Assembly: GCF_027533845.1 (NCBI RefSeq)
Contig: NZ_JAPZVN010000017.1
Span: 1 to 64,000, forward strand
DNA length: 64,000 bases
Direction of reading: 5' to 3'
Source: Streptomyces sp. RPT161
GTDB lineage: Bacteria > Actinomycetota > Actinomycetes > Streptomycetales > Streptomycetaceae
Shown here: in pieces, positions 35,860 through 44,598 of the stretch
Layout of the letters: the number at the start of each line of letters is the position of its first letter
How positions within the stretch are numbered: the first letter of the stretch is position 1
Made by a program: the position numbers and the translations under genes
Notes under the pieces: model-generated
Told to the model about the DNA's origin: nothing
Seen by the model: the letters and a program-made list of their open reading frames with translations, nothing else
The model's database searches: none

Positions 35860-36130
35860 CGGCGGCCTGCTCGGCACCGTTCAGTCGCAGCACGAGAGCG
35901 GTCATGGCCTGGACGGAACGGAAGTTGTCCCGCTTGAGGTCGTCCCCCAGGATCTGCACGGAGAACGCCTGCTCCAGGTGGACGACGAGCTCCATGGCGA
36001 ACAGCGAGGACACCAGCCCGGACTCGAAGAGGTCCTGGTCGGCGGGGACGTCCGCGCCGACCCGCTTCGAGACGAACGCCGTGATCGCCTGCCCGATCTC
36101 CTCAGCGGTGGTTACCAGGTCCTGGCTCAC
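35852..36130 (-). CDS. fkbJ: FkbJ-like discrete acyl carrier protein
   Basis: A 92-residue stand-alone carrier protein with the phosphopantetheine site in FESGLVSSLFAMELV (Ser42 expected). Such ACPs carry the glyceryl to methoxymalonyl intermediates and hand the extender unit directly to a PKS acyltransferase. The GTG start at 36130 overlaps the FkbK stop (GTGA), implying coupled translation. It is distinct from the ACP domains inside the PKS. Confidence 0.92.
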   Translation of the reverse strand: MSQDLVTTAEEIGQAITAFVSKRVGADVPADQDLFESGLVSSLFAMELVVHLEQAFSVQILGDDLKRDNFRSVQAMTALVLRLNGAEQAADA

Positions 36131-36981
36131 GAAAGCACCTCTCCGTAGTCATAGAAACCGCGCCCCGTCTTGCGCCCCAGATCACCGCGGCGCACCTTCT
36201 CCATGAGGAGTTCGCAGGGCTCGAAGGTGGAATTTCCGGTCCGCTCGGCGAGAATCCGAAGAGCGTCCGCGAGGTTGTCGAGTCCGATCAGATCGGCGGT
36301 GCGCAGCGGACCGGTCGGATGACCGAGGCATCCGTGCATCAGCCGGTCCACGGCCTCGACGCTCGCGGTGCCCTCGGCCACGATTCTGGCCGCTTCGTTG
36401 ATCATGGGATGCAGCAGCCTGCTGGTGACGAATCCCGGCGCGTCGCGAACGACGACTGTTTTCCTCCCCAGCCGCTCGAGAAAGGAAAGGGTGGCGGCCA
36501 TGGCGTCGTCGCCGGTCTGCGGGCCGCGGACCACCTCGACCATCTCGATGAGGTAGGCCGGATTCATGAAGTGCACCCCGGCCAGTTCCGCGGGTCGTTG
36601 CACCGACTTCGCGAGTTCGGCGATGGGGATACCGGACGTGTTGGTGATCAGCGGGACGCCGGCGCGGACCGTGCCGGAGATCTCCGCCATGACCTGCGCC
36701 TTGAGCGAGGCGTCCTCGGTAATCGCCTCGATCACCAAGGCGGCATCCGCCGCGTCCCCGCTCGACAGCGTTGTCGTCAACGTTCCGAGGGTCCGTCCGG
36801 CAGGGAAGGCGCCCATGAGTTGCCCGTGCCGCGTTTGCTGCGTGATTTCCGCCCGGGCGTCCTGCAGTACATCGTCAGAGACGTCAACCAGTACGACGTC
36901 CACCCCGCGGCCCAGCGCCAGTGCGGTGATGCTGCGGCCCATGACCCCTGCACCGAACACAGCAATCGAATCCGATTGCAT
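36127..36981 (-). CDS. fkbK: FkbK-like 3-hydroxyacyl dehydrogenase
   Basis: 284 residues resembling 3-hydroxybutyryl-CoA dehydrogenase. The NAD motif is AVFGAGVMGRSI near residue 7. The catalytic segments are GVHFMNPAYLIEMVEVV (His) and GRKTVVVRDAPGFVTSRLLHPMINEA (Asn), and the C-terminal dimer domain ends DLGRKTGRGFYDYGE. In this pathway it oxidises the glyceryl-ACP hydroxyl. ATG 36981 begins the conserved fold; an upstream open stretch to 37068 includes a TTA codon and no homology. It is the first gene of the operon. Confidence 0.9.
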   Translation of the reverse strand: MQSDSIAVFGAGVMGRSITALALGRGVDVVLVDVSDDVLQDARAEITQQTRHGQLMGAFPAGRTLGTLTTTLSSGDAADAALVIEAITEDASLKAQVMAEISGTVRAGVPLITNTSGIPIAELAKSVQRPAELAGVHFMNPAYLIEMVEVVRGPQTGDDAMAATLSFLERLGRKTVVVRDAPGFVTSRLLHPMINEAARIVAEGTASVEAVDRLMHGCLGHPTGPLRTADLIGLDNLADALRILAERTGNSTFEPCELLMEKVRRGDLGRKTGRGFYDYGEVLS

Positions 36982-37173
36982 ATTCGCTAACACCTGCCAC
37001 CAATCTTCATGTGCTTGAGCACGCCCTGACACGAGGACGGCGCGGACGGCCACAGCCTCCGGTCTCACAACCCTGACAGGAAAGCCTTTTCAGATCCTCG
37101 ACGCGAGGGACCGGTAGCCGTCGATCGAATTGGTCGACTTCTCCCGAAAAATTGTGGGCGACGGTCCTCTTCG

Positions 37174-37184
37174 GGCCAACCCCT
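37174..37184 (-). promoter_or_regulatory. AGGGGTTGGCC motif upstream of the methoxymalonyl operon
   Basis: AGGGGTTGGCC on the minus strand, about 195 bases before fkbK. The identical 11-mer occurs at 46387-46397, upstream of the second biosynthetic locus. It may be a shared activator site; the function is untested. Confidence 0.3.
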
Positions 37185-37342
37185 AGCCGCCCCAGTGCCA
37201 ATCGGGGTGACCACCCGTCACCCCCCCTGCGCAGGTACGGTAATTCATCCGCCCAGGTCAGGGCCTGATCACCGGCTTCCTCCGGTGCCCGCGCTCCTCC
37301 GCCGACTCCACCGGACAGGCCTTCAGCCCACCATGATCTCTC

Positions 37343-37413
37343 GTGCTACTTCGCCTGGTCTACCTCGCCGCGGCCAACGCCTTCGCGCTGCTTCGGCTCC
37401 CGCCGATGCGCAG
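37343..37413 (+). pseudogene. N-terminal fragment of an integrase-type transposase
   Basis: From GTG 37343 the reading LLRLVYLAAANAFALLRLPPM matches the start commonly seen in actinobacterial IS3/IS481-like transposases (LLRLAYLTVTNAFALLRLLPM). The following conserved EILALRHQ segment is absent and no DDE domain follows. It marks the end of the methoxymalonyl/PKS locus and points to past insertion or rearrangement. Confidence 0.5.
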
Positions 37414-37611
37414 AGAGCTGTCCGTCAGAGGTCCGGCGCGATGTGATGGGCGAGGGCCACTGCCATCGTCCGCTCTGCCCACGCGTCCTCCACAGCGATG
37501 CCCACCGGCAGGCCACATGCCACGCCCCCCGAGCGGTTGGGCGGACCGATGGCCTTGCGATTTCAGGGGTACTAGCCTCGCCAGGAAGCCGTGCGCACTG
37601 GAGGGGGCAGC

Positions 37612-38481
37612 GTGAGATGTCGTGCCGCTGTGATCAGCCTCATCGCCGCCGCCCTGCTCGGCGCCTGCGCCGGTCCCGGACACGCGAGGCCACTGTCGGC
37701 ACGCCGATCGAGTCGGCCCACACCACAGCCAACTGGGCGCCCGCACTGGCATCTTGCCTTCACTGACACGTTCAACACACCGGTGCCCGAAGGTGCCTTC
37801 TCGGACTGCAAGCACCACGTCGACACCCCGGCGGCATACTGCGGCGGCCTGCCGACGGCCGTGGCCACCAATTGGTGGGCGTATCCGGCAGGCTGGCCGG
37901 ACACCGCGACACAGCGCCACTACGCGGTCGGCGGCTACTACGACCCGGCCACCACGCTCTGGATATCAGGCGGTCAACTCCACATCCGCATGTGGCGCGG
38001 AGCCACCGGTCCGGTTCACTCGGCGACCATCGTGCCGAAGCGGCTCATGGGACTGCGGTACGGCGCGTACGAGGAGAGGTGGCGGGTCTCCCACATCGCC
38101 GCGGGGTACAAGAGCGCGCACCTGCTCTCGCCGACCGACAACAACAGGTGCCCCAACTGCGAGGTCGACTTCCCCGAGGGAGAGTGGACCGGCGGAATCT
38201 ACGCGTACGCCCACCACATGAACGCGGCCGACGGCGAACAGGACGGCTTCGGCATCCGCGCGACCTGGGGTCAGTGGCACACTTCGCGGATCGAGTGGAC
38301 TCCCGGCGACCTGCGGTTCTACCTCGACGGCAGATTGGTCGGCGAGTCCCGCACGGCGGTTCCCGACACGCCCGCGGACTGGGACATCCAGAACGAGACC
38401 GCGCTGAACGGCCGGTCCCCCGCCCCCAGCTCATGGGCCCAGATGGACATCGCCCGGGTGCGCGGTTGGTCCTGGGGCTGA
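37612..38481 (+). CDS. Secreted GH16-family lipoprotein
   Basis: 289 residues. An N-terminal signal with a lipobox (LLGAC, Cys19) predicts a lipoprotein anchored outside the membrane. The body is a GH16 beta-jelly roll, and the catalytic motif ExDxxE appears as CEVDFPEGEW (E184, D186, E189), with ISGGQLHIRM before it and DLRFYLDGRLV after it. GH16 enzymes cut or transglycosylate beta-glucans, galactans or related polysaccharides. The GTG at 37612 is chosen because GGAGGGGG stands five bases before it and the signal peptide begins there. It stands alone. Confidence 0.85.
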   Translation: MRCRAAVISLIAAALLGACAGPGHARPLSARRSSRPTPQPTGRPHWHLAFTDTFNTPVPEGAFSDCKHHVDTPAAYCGGLPTAVATNWWAYPAGWPDTATQRHYAVGGYYDPATTLWISGGQLHIRMWRGATGPVHSATIVPKRLMGLRYGAYEERWRVSHIAAGYKSAHLLSPTDNNRCPNCEVDFPEGEWTGGIYAYAHHMNAADGEQDGFGIRATWGQWHTSRIEWTPGDLRFYLDGRLVGESRTAVPDTPADWDIQNETALNGRSPAPSSWAQMDIARVRGWSWG

Positions 38482-38714
38482 CGAGCCCGGTCCGTCGGCG
38501 CGCCCGTCCACCCGCGACTCTCCACTGTCGCCACCGCGGTGGCGGAGACCGGCCCGGTCCCACTCGGCGGCCCGGCCCGCGACCAGACACGCACGGATGG
38601 GCCGAATGGCTCAATTCCAGACCTCACGCGGTCTGGTCACCCTGCCCGAATGGCACCCGATGGAATGGTGAGCCAGGTGATTCGAGCATCTGATGGCGTC
38701 CCAGGAGCAGCGCG

Positions 38715-40472
38715 GTGAGTATCCTCAACGAACCCCAGGGTGGCGCCGTCGGCGGGGCCACCGAGCTGCCGCCGGTACGGCGAAAGCAGCCGGGCAACGA
38801 GATCGTGAAGTGGCTGACCACCACCGACCACAAGACGATCGGCACCCTGTACCTGGCGACGTCGTTCGGCTTCTTCCTCCTCGGCGGCATCATGGCGCTG
38901 CTGATGCGCGCCGAGCTGGCCCGCCCCGGACTGCAGATCATGACGACCGAGCAGTTCAACCAGGCGTTCACGATGCACGGCACGATCATGCTGCTGATGT
39001 TCGCGACGCCGCTGTTCGCGGGCTTCACCAACTGGATCATGCCGCTGCAGATCGGCGCGCCCGACGTGGCGTTCCCGCGGCTGAACATGTTCGCCTACTG
39101 GCTGTACCTGTTCGGCTCGCTGATCGCGATCGGAGGCTTCCTCACTCCGCAGGGCGCGGCTGACTTCGGCTGGTTCGCCTACTCGCCGCTCACCGACGCG
39201 GTCCACTCGCCGGGGGTTGGCGGAGACATGTGGATCATGGGTCTGGCCCTCTCCGGCTTCGGCACGATCCTCGGTGCCGTCAACTTCATCGCCACGATCA
39301 TCTGCATGCGCGCTCCGGGCATGACGATGTTCCGGATGCCGATCTTCTGCTGGAACGTGCTGCTGACCGCGGTGCTGGTAATGCTGGCCTTCCCCGTGCT
39401 GGCCGCCGCGCTGCTCGTGCTGGAGGCGGACCGCAAGTTCGGTGCGCATGTCTTCGAGCCTGGCAACGGTGGTGCACTGCTGTGGCAGCACCTGTTCTGG
39501 TGGTTCGGACATCCCGAGGTCTACATCATCGCGTTGCCGTTCTTCGGCATCGTCACCGAGATCATTCCGGTCTTCGCCCGCAAGCCGGTCTTCGGCTACA
39601 TCGGCCTGGTGGCCGCGACCATCACCATCGCCGGTCTGTCCATCACGGTGTGGGCGCACCACATGTACGTCACCGGTGGTGTGCTGCTGCCGTTCTTCTC
39701 CTTCATGACGTTCCTGATCGCGGTACCGACCGGTGTGAAGTTCTTCAACTGGATCGGCACGATGTGGAAGGGGTCACTGAGCTTCGAGACACCGATGCTG
39801 TGGTCGGTCGGCTTCCTTGTGACGTTCCTCTTCGGTGGTCTGACCGGTGTCATCCTGGCCGCGCCGCCGCTGGACTTCCACGTCTCCGACTCGTACTTCG
39901 TCGTGGCGCACTTCCACTACGTGGTGTTCGGCACCGTGGTCTTCGCGATGTTCGCCGGATTCTACTTCTGGTGGCCCAAGTTCACCGGGAAAATGCTCGA
40001 CGAACGCTTGGGCAAGTTCCACTTCTGGACCTTGTTCATCGGCTTCCACACCACCTTCCTCGTCCAGCACTGGCTGGGCGTCGACGGCATGCCACGGCGC
40101 TACGCCGACTACCTGGCGGCCGACGGCTTCACCACACTCAACACGGTCTCCTCCATCGGCTCCTTCATCCTCGGCGGATCCACGCTTCCTTTCCTGTACA
40201 ACATCTGGAAGACCGCCAAGTACGGCAAGCCGATCCAGGTTGACGACCCGTGGGGTTTCGGGCGTTCGCTGGAGTGGGCGACTTCCTGCCCGCCGCCGCG
40301 GCACAACTTCCTGACGCTGCCTCGCATCCGCTCCGAATCTCCGGCCTTCGATCTGCACCACCCCGAGATCCCCGAACGCGAACTGGCCCCTGGCCTCGAA
40401 CCCGCCCCCATCAGCGGAGAACAGCAGCCCGGAAGCGAACCCGGCGACGGTCAAGAAGGAACCGACAGGTGA
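38715..40472 (+). CDS. ctaD: Cytochrome c oxidase subunit I (aa3-type)
   Basis: 585 residues with 12 helices and the heme-copper oxidase hallmarks: ligand-bearing [10 protein letters not shown], the CuB/His-Tyr region [22 protein letters not shown], and the terminal heme ligands in [13 protein letters not shown]. It catalyses oxygen reduction in the respiratory chain at the membrane. GTG 38715 is preceded by GGAG. No ctaC, ctaE, ctaF or qcr genes flank it here, so this appears to be an extra, isolated copy rather than the main operon copy; that depends on the rest of the genome. Confidence 0.95.
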   Translation: MSILNEPQGGAVGGATELPPVRRKQPGNEIVKWLTTTDHKTIGTLYLATSFGFFLLGGIMALLMRAELARPGLQIMTTEQFNQAFTMHGTIMLLMFATPLFAGFTNWIMPLQIGAPDVAFPRLNMFAYWLYLFGSLIAIGGFLTPQGAADFGWFAYSPLTDAVHSPGVGGDMWIMGLALSGFGTILGAVNFIATIICMRAPGMTMFRMPIFCWNVLLTAVLVMLAFPVLAAALLVLEADRKFGAHVFEPGNGGALLWQHLFWWFGHPEVYIIALPFFGIVTEIIPVFARKPVFGYIGLVAATITIAGLSITVWAHHMYVTGGVLLPFFSFMTFLIAVPTGVKFFNWIGTMWKGSLSFETPMLWSVGFLVTFLFGGLTGVILAAPPLDFHVSDSYFVVAHFHYVVFGTVVFAMFAGFYFWWPKFTGKMLDERLGKFHFWTLFIGFHTTFLVQHWLGVDGMPRRYADYLAADGFTTLNTVSSIGSFILGGSTLPFLYNIWKTAKYGKPIQVDDPWGFGRSLEWATSCPPPRHNFLTLPRIRSESPAFDLHHPEIPERELAPGLEPAPISGEQQPGSEPGDGQEGTDR

Positions 40473-40843
40473 GCACCGAAGCCAGCAGGACCAACAGGCG
40501 GCCGTCTGAAAGCGACCCGCATGACGGTCTGGACATCACCGAGATCGAGTCGTACCTGTCCCGGCAGGCCGAGATCAGCCAGGCCCAGCATTTCGCCGAG
40601 CGATTCGCCGACCGGATGCCATGGCTGACCGCCTCGCAACGACAAGACGTCATCCGCCACTACATCGCGGACAGGCTCCACCTCATGGACCACATCGCCT
40701 CGTGCTACCGCCACCAGCACCATCTCGACGCCCTGCGATTCCGATCGCAGAAGATGCGCCTGATCGCCACGCTGCTAGGTGTGATCACCGTCACCGCGGG
40801 CACCGTGGCGATGCTGGCCGAGATGCTAGCGGCACAACACTGA
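40469..40843 (+). CDS. Small membrane protein coupled to ctaD
   Basis: 124 residues. It has an acidic N terminus ([25 protein letters not shown]), a histidine-rich middle ([17 protein letters not shown]) and one C-terminal transmembrane helix ([24 protein letters not shown]). The GTG overlaps the ctaD stop by four bases (GTGA), so the two are translated together. The His cluster ahead of a helix could bind metal or heme, but I recognise no family. It may be an assembly or accessory factor of this oxidase copy. Confidence 0.75.
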   Translation: MSTEASRTNRRPSESDPHDGLDITEIESYLSRQAEISQAQHFAERFADRMPWLTASQRQDVIRHYIADRLHLMDHIASCYRHQHHLDALRFRSQKMRLIATLLGVITVTAGTVAMLAEMLAAQH

Positions 40844-40889
40844 GCAGCCTGTGGTCGACGACCACCTGTCAAGGGCTGAGCCTGTACGT

Positions 40890-40929
40890 CTGACGGCCCG
40901 ACATGGCAGACACCATGTCGGGCTGTCAG
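40890..40929. terminator. Bidirectional hairpin terminator
   Basis: GCCCGACATGG (40896-40906) pairs perfectly with CCATGTCGGGC (40913-40923) over a 6-base loop. CTGAC/GTCAG extends the stem outward across one mismatch. It sits between the convergent ctaD-linked gene and the cyclophilin gene, so it can serve both. Confidence 0.8.
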
Positions 40930-40997
40930 ACGTTCAGCAGGTGAACGAGTGAGTTCGAGTCACCTTTCGCGGCCGTGAGGTGACCTGGCTGGATCCC

Positions 40998-41498
40998 TTA
41001 CAGCGTGCCCGACTCCTTGATGGCGATCTTGGCGCTGGTGGCGCCGTTGCGGGAGCCGAGGGACTCGATCTTCTTGACGATGTCCATGCCCTCGACGACC
41101 TCGCCGAAGACGACGTGCTTGCCGTCCAGCCAGTCGGTGACGATGGTCGTGATGAAGAACTGCGATCCGTTGGTGTTGCGGCCCGCGTTGGCCATGCTGA
41201 GCAGGCCCGGACGGTCGTGCTTCAGCTCGAAGTTCTCGTCCTCGAACTTCTCGCCGTAGATGCTCTTGCCACCGGTGCCGTTGTGGTTGGTGAAGTCACC
41301 GCCCTGGAGCATGAAGTCCGGGATGACGCGGTGGAACGTCGAGCCCTGGTAGCCGTAGCCGTTCTCGCCCGTGGCCAGCTCGCGGAAGTTCCGCGCGGTC
41401 TTCGGCACGACGTCGTCGTACAGCTTGAACACCATCCGGCCCAGCGGCTCGTCGTTCACGGTCACATCGAAGTAGACGTTGGCTCCGGTCTCGGCCAT
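40998..41498 (-). CDS. Cyclophilin-type peptidyl-prolyl cis-trans isomerase
   Basis: 166 residues of a complete single-domain cyclophilin: [54 protein letters not shown] and [19 protein letters not shown]. The catalytic Arg is in FHRVI. There is no signal peptide, so a cytoplasmic folding catalyst is expected. The ATG has AAGGAGCG upstream. It is monocistronic, with a hairpin terminator shared with the convergent operon. Confidence 0.95.
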   Translation of the reverse strand: MAETGANVYFDVTVNDEPLGRMVFKLYDDVVPKTARNFRELATGENGYGYQGSTFHRVIPDFMLQGGDFTNHNGTGGKSIYGEKFEDENFELKHDRPGLLSMANAGRNTNGSQFFITTIVTDWLDGKHVVFGEVVEGMDIVKKIESLGSRNGATSAKIAIKESGTL

Positions 41499-41961
41499 GC
41501 CTGCGCTCCTTCATTTGGATATCGGAAAATCTTCGAGCTGGGAGCTTAACGTCCTGACGTGCGCATTTCGTGACGGGGTTCAGGGTGTCGGCGCGGTGGC
41601 GGCGTGGGCCGATGCCCTGGTGCAGAACGAGAGGGCCCTCATCACGCTCGACGCCGCTGATCCATCCCTCGCCGGATGGGGACCTGGGCCCCGGTCGCCC
41701 CGCCATGCGCACGACCCAGACGCATGGGGCGCCCCTTTCACGCTCGTCATTCCCCCCGGGCCTCAGCGGCCCCGCTCCCCGCGAGGTACCGAGGCCCTGG
41801 GCTGCGACACCTCGGCGCCGACGGCGGCGTCCTGATCATTGACGCCACCGGTTTCGCGAGGAAGGGCACCGTCTCCGCCGGAGTCCAGCGCCAGTACTCC
41901 GGCACCGTCGGGCGCACCGAGAACTGACAGATCGGCGTTCTCGCGGTCGACTGCCGATGTC
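41499..41961. other. Intergenic, no gene seen
   Basis: About 460 bases between cyclophilin and the monooxygenase. Open frames on both strands look like random GC-rich readings. The cyclophilin promoter should lie at the low-GC patch near 41510-41540. Confidence 0.5.
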
Positions 41962-43170
41962 CTATGCATGATCGGCTCGGGCTTGACGGCGGCGGTATTC
42001 GGCTGCCCTGGCCATGTAGTTCCTGTGCTCCTGGGCGTGGTCCGGGGGAAGGTGCGGGGCGTCTGGGGACGTGGTGGCGAAGAACCCCCGGAGTGCGTTG
42101 TTGGAACCGGTGGCGAGTTCGCCGGACCGGGGGAACATCGTTGCTTCGTAGCGTGTGATGGCTTTGTCGATGGCGTCCTCCTTGGCGATGGCCTGCGCGA
42201 GTTCGGCGGCGTCGAGGAGGGCCAGGTTGGTGCCGTGTCCGCCGAAGGGCGCCATCAGGTGGGCGGCGTCGCCAATGAGGGTGACGCCGGGGAGGTGGCT
42301 CCAGGTCAGGGGGGCGGGCAGGGCCCAGAAGGAGCGGGGTACGTAGTCGCTGTCGTTGTCGGTGAGCAGCGGACGCATGGTCGGTGACCAGCCGCCGAAC
42401 TCCCGCAGGAGGAAGGCGCGGACGGTGGCACGGTCGGCGAGGTCCAGGCCGGCTTCGGTGTGCCATTCGGCTTCGGCGCGGAAGGCGATGTAGCCGCGGA
42501 CCATGTTGTTGCTGTTGCGCTGGACGATTATCGCGCGGCCGTCGTTGTCGTTGGTGAACATGTGGCCGTCACCGACGAGCGCGGCGATCTCGGGGTGGCG
42601 GTTGTCGACATCGTCGAAGCGGACGTCGAGGAAGCAGACCCCGAGGTACTGCGGCACCGCGTCGGTGAGCAGGGGACGGACCTTCGACCACGCTCCGTCG
42701 GCCCCGATGACCAAGTCGGTTTGCACGCGGGTGCCGTTGGCGAACTCCAGGTGGTGTGTCCCGTCACCGGCCGGGACGGCCTGGAGCAGTTTGTGTCCCC
42801 AGCGGACGGTGCCGGGCTTGAGGTGTTCGAAGAGCATGGTGCGCAGTTGGCCGCGGTCGATCTCGGGGGCTGCCGTGTCGCCCTCGGCCGGGATGTATTC
42901 GGCCAGGAGGGTGCCGTGGTGGTCCCGGCGGGTCTTTGCCTGGCCTTCGAGGCGGGCCAGCGCCATGAAGGCGTCCATCAGGCCGGCGTCCTCCAGGGCG
43001 ATCTGGCCGGCGTCGGCGTGCAGGTCCAGTGTGCCTCCCGGGTCTCGGGAGTCTACGGCGGCGTCGGCGTCGTAGACGGTTGGCTCGATGCCGTGCTGTT
43101 GCAGGATGCGGGCGCACATCAGTCCGGCGGGTCCGCCGCCGATGATCGCGATGCGGGGTGTGGTGGTCAC
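41962..43170 (-). CDS. TetX-like FAD-dependent monooxygenase
   Basis: 402 residues of the PHBH-fold flavoprotein family. The FAD motif is IAIIGGGPAGLMCARIL at residues 6-22, the middle NADPH/FAD motif is LVIGADGAWSKVRPLL, and the C-terminal one is GVTLIGDAAHLMAPFGGHGTNLALLDA. The LDLHADAGQIALEDAGL segment resembles TetX-type tetracycline-modifying enzymes, but substrate cannot be inferred from that alone. The GTG at 43170 begins the conserved fold; the longer frame to 43419 crosses the promoter. It is divergent from a wrecked TetR gene. Confidence 0.88.
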   Translation of the reverse strand: MTTTPRIAIIGGGPAGLMCARILQQHGIEPTVYDADAAVDSRDPGGTLDLHADAGQIALEDAGLMDAFMALARLEGQAKTRRDHHGTLLAEYIPAEGDTAAPEIDRGQLRTMLFEHLKPGTVRWGHKLLQAVPAGDGTHHLEFANGTRVQTDLVIGADGAWSKVRPLLTDAVPQYLGVCFLDVRFDDVDNRHPEIAALVGDGHMFTNDNDGRAIIVQRNSNNMVRGYIAFRAEAEWHTEAGLDLADRATVRAFLLREFGGWSPTMRPLLTDNDSDYVPRSFWALPAPLTWSHLPGVTLIGDAAHLMAPFGGHGTNLALLDAAELAQAIAKEDAIDKAITRYEATMFPRSGELATGSNNALRGFFATTSPDAPHLPPDHAQEHRNYMARAAEYRRRQARADHA

Positions 43171-43389
43171 GGGTGGAATCCCTCTTCTGTAGGGAGTGGT
43201 CGTCCGCCGCGGTGGTGCCGGTGCACGCTGTCGTCCTGCGGCCTCGCTGCGCGGCCGTCGGGATGGGAACGTGCCGTGAGGTGTGGCGGATTGGTGAGGG
43301 ACGCGGTGCTCGGGTGATGGCAGGCGGCAGCCGTCGCCGCCCGGCGGAACATCCTCCGGTCGACCTCGGTCGGGCGGCCGGACACCAAC

Positions 43390-43419
43390 ACCATAAGTGG
43401 AGTCGATTAAAAAGCGCAA
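43390..43419 (-). promoter_or_regulatory. Putative monooxygenase promoter
   Basis: On the minus strand, TTGCGC (43419-43414) and TATGGT (43395-43390) are 18 bases apart within a low-GC patch, giving a leader of about 210 bases before the GTG. The assignment is moderate. Confidence 0.35.
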
Positions 43420-43457
43420 TCGGTAAACTTAGGGATCGGATGCACTAGCGTAGTGAT

Positions 43458-43600
43458 GTGACCGAGAGGGGGCGCTGAACGCAAGAAGGCCGCGACCCGC
43501 CAGGCGTTGGCGGACGCGGTGCTGGGGCTGCTCCTGGCGCGCGACTACGACGCGGTCGGCGTGCCGGACACCGGAACGCCGACGGGGACCGTGCGGAAGG
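43458..43600 (+). pseudogene. Frameshifted and truncated TetR regulator
   Basis: GTG 43458 reads V-T-E-R-G-R and then hits TGA. Shifting one base past the T gives ERKKAATRQALADAVLGLL and then ARDYDAVGV, a clear TetR N terminus. After this, the expected recognition helix and ligand domain are missing, so both a frameshift and a truncation are present. It is divergent from the TetX-like monooxygenase and was probably its repressor. Confidence 0.7.
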
Positions 43601-43836
43601 AAGGCAAGCGGGCTCTCGACGAGTTGCAGCGGCGGCTACGCAGCGCGCCGGGCCGGGACGACCCCGAAAACACCACGCCCACAAGCTCGTTGACATCCCG
43701 CATGCCAAGTCGCGATGCCAGTCACGCCTCGTCACCAGCGAAAGTCAGGCAGAGCCCAGTTCATGACGCTCCCGTACCGAGATGCAGCCTGACCAGCGTG
43801 GATGCACTTCCGGCATCCACGGGGTCGGGGTGCTTG

Positions 43837-44415
43837 TCATCTTTGGGTGCCTGGTTCTCGCGCTGGTAGGCCTCGGAGGAGGGTGTCGAGGAACAGCTCG
43901 AAGCGAGGGGCGCCGTGGCCGAGGTCGAGGGGGTTTTCTTGGGCGGCGAGCCAGCTCACGACGGAGGTGATGAAGATGTACCAGCTCTGCTCGGCCAGGT
44001 CGGGCCGGACTCCGGCGTTCGAGAAGGCGGTGATGACCTCCTGCCGGAGTCGCCCGAAGGAATGGGAGGTGTGGCGGTGTGGTCGTGAGGTGCGGGTGGC
44101 GTAGCCGGGCACGGCGAGGAACTGGTCGTGCATCGCCCAGGCGACGGCCGCCAGCCAGGGCCGCCAGCTACGGCCGCGGGGGCCGCCGGGGGGAAGGATG
44201 CGCTCAATCATGACCTCGCTGATGAGGTCGAACACCTGGTCGCGGTTCTTGACCCAGCGATAGAGGGCGCCGTGGGTGACCCCCAGGCGGGCAGCCAGGT
44301 CCCGCATGGTCAGCGTGTCGAGGTTGCCGACGGAGAGTGCGGCGTCCACGATCCGCTCGCGGCTGATCTGCGCGGGACGCCCCGGACGCTGCCGGGCTGG
44401 AGTGGAATCAGCCAT
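43837..44415 (-). CDS. TetR family regulator
   Basis: 192 residues from ATG 44415. The helix-turn-helix is RDLAARLGVTHGALYRWVKNRDQVFDL, near residues 36-60, followed by a TetR C-terminal domain. An open frame reaches 44532, but TATGGT stands seven bases before ATG 44415, suggesting a leaderless transcript. It is divergent from the beta-lactamase-fold esterase gene, and a 21-bp near-palindrome (44515-44535) in between is its likely operator. Confidence 0.85.
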   Translation of the reverse strand: MADSTPARQRPGRPAQISRERIVDAALSVGNLDTLTMRDLAARLGVTHGALYRWVKNRDQVFDLISEVMIERILPPGGPRGRSWRPWLAAVAWAMHDQFLAVPGYATRTSRPHRHTSHSFGRLRQEVITAFSNAGVRPDLAEQSWYIFITSVVSWLAAQENPLDLGHGAPRFELFLDTLLRGLPAREPGTQR

Positions 44416-44514
44416 GGTCAGGACCATACAAGAACAACCAGCGACAGGCGCTCGCAGCGAGGATTCCTCAACAGAAGAGGGCCACCAGGAGTTAGTAACC
44501 GTTGGCCAAAAACA

Positions 44515-44535
44515 TTTGTGTCCACTGGTCACAAA
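44515..44535. promoter_or_regulatory. Near-palindromic operator between TetR and esterase genes
   Basis: TTTGTGTCCA (44515-44524) and TGGTCACAAA (44526-44535) flank a central C, with a single mismatched pair. It sits 7 bases before a -10-like TAGGCT (44542-44547) of the plus-strand gene, so binding should repress the esterase. Confidence 0.65.
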
Positions 44536-44598
44536 CGGTGCTAGGCTCGCACCGCGTCCGGTTCAAGCTGGACATCACGACAGCCTTGGGAGGTAGCG

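Noticed and set aside
37434-37530. Minus-strand tail-like fragment reading GIAVEDAWAERTMAVALAHH
   Set aside because: It looks protein-like but has no start, RBS or family I can name; too short to call.
40998-41498. Cyclophilin as a resistance copy linked to the FK506-like methoxymalonyl genes
   Set aside because: It is an ordinary small cyclophilin with its own terminator, separated from the PKS locus by unrelated genes; nothing in the sequence supports the link.
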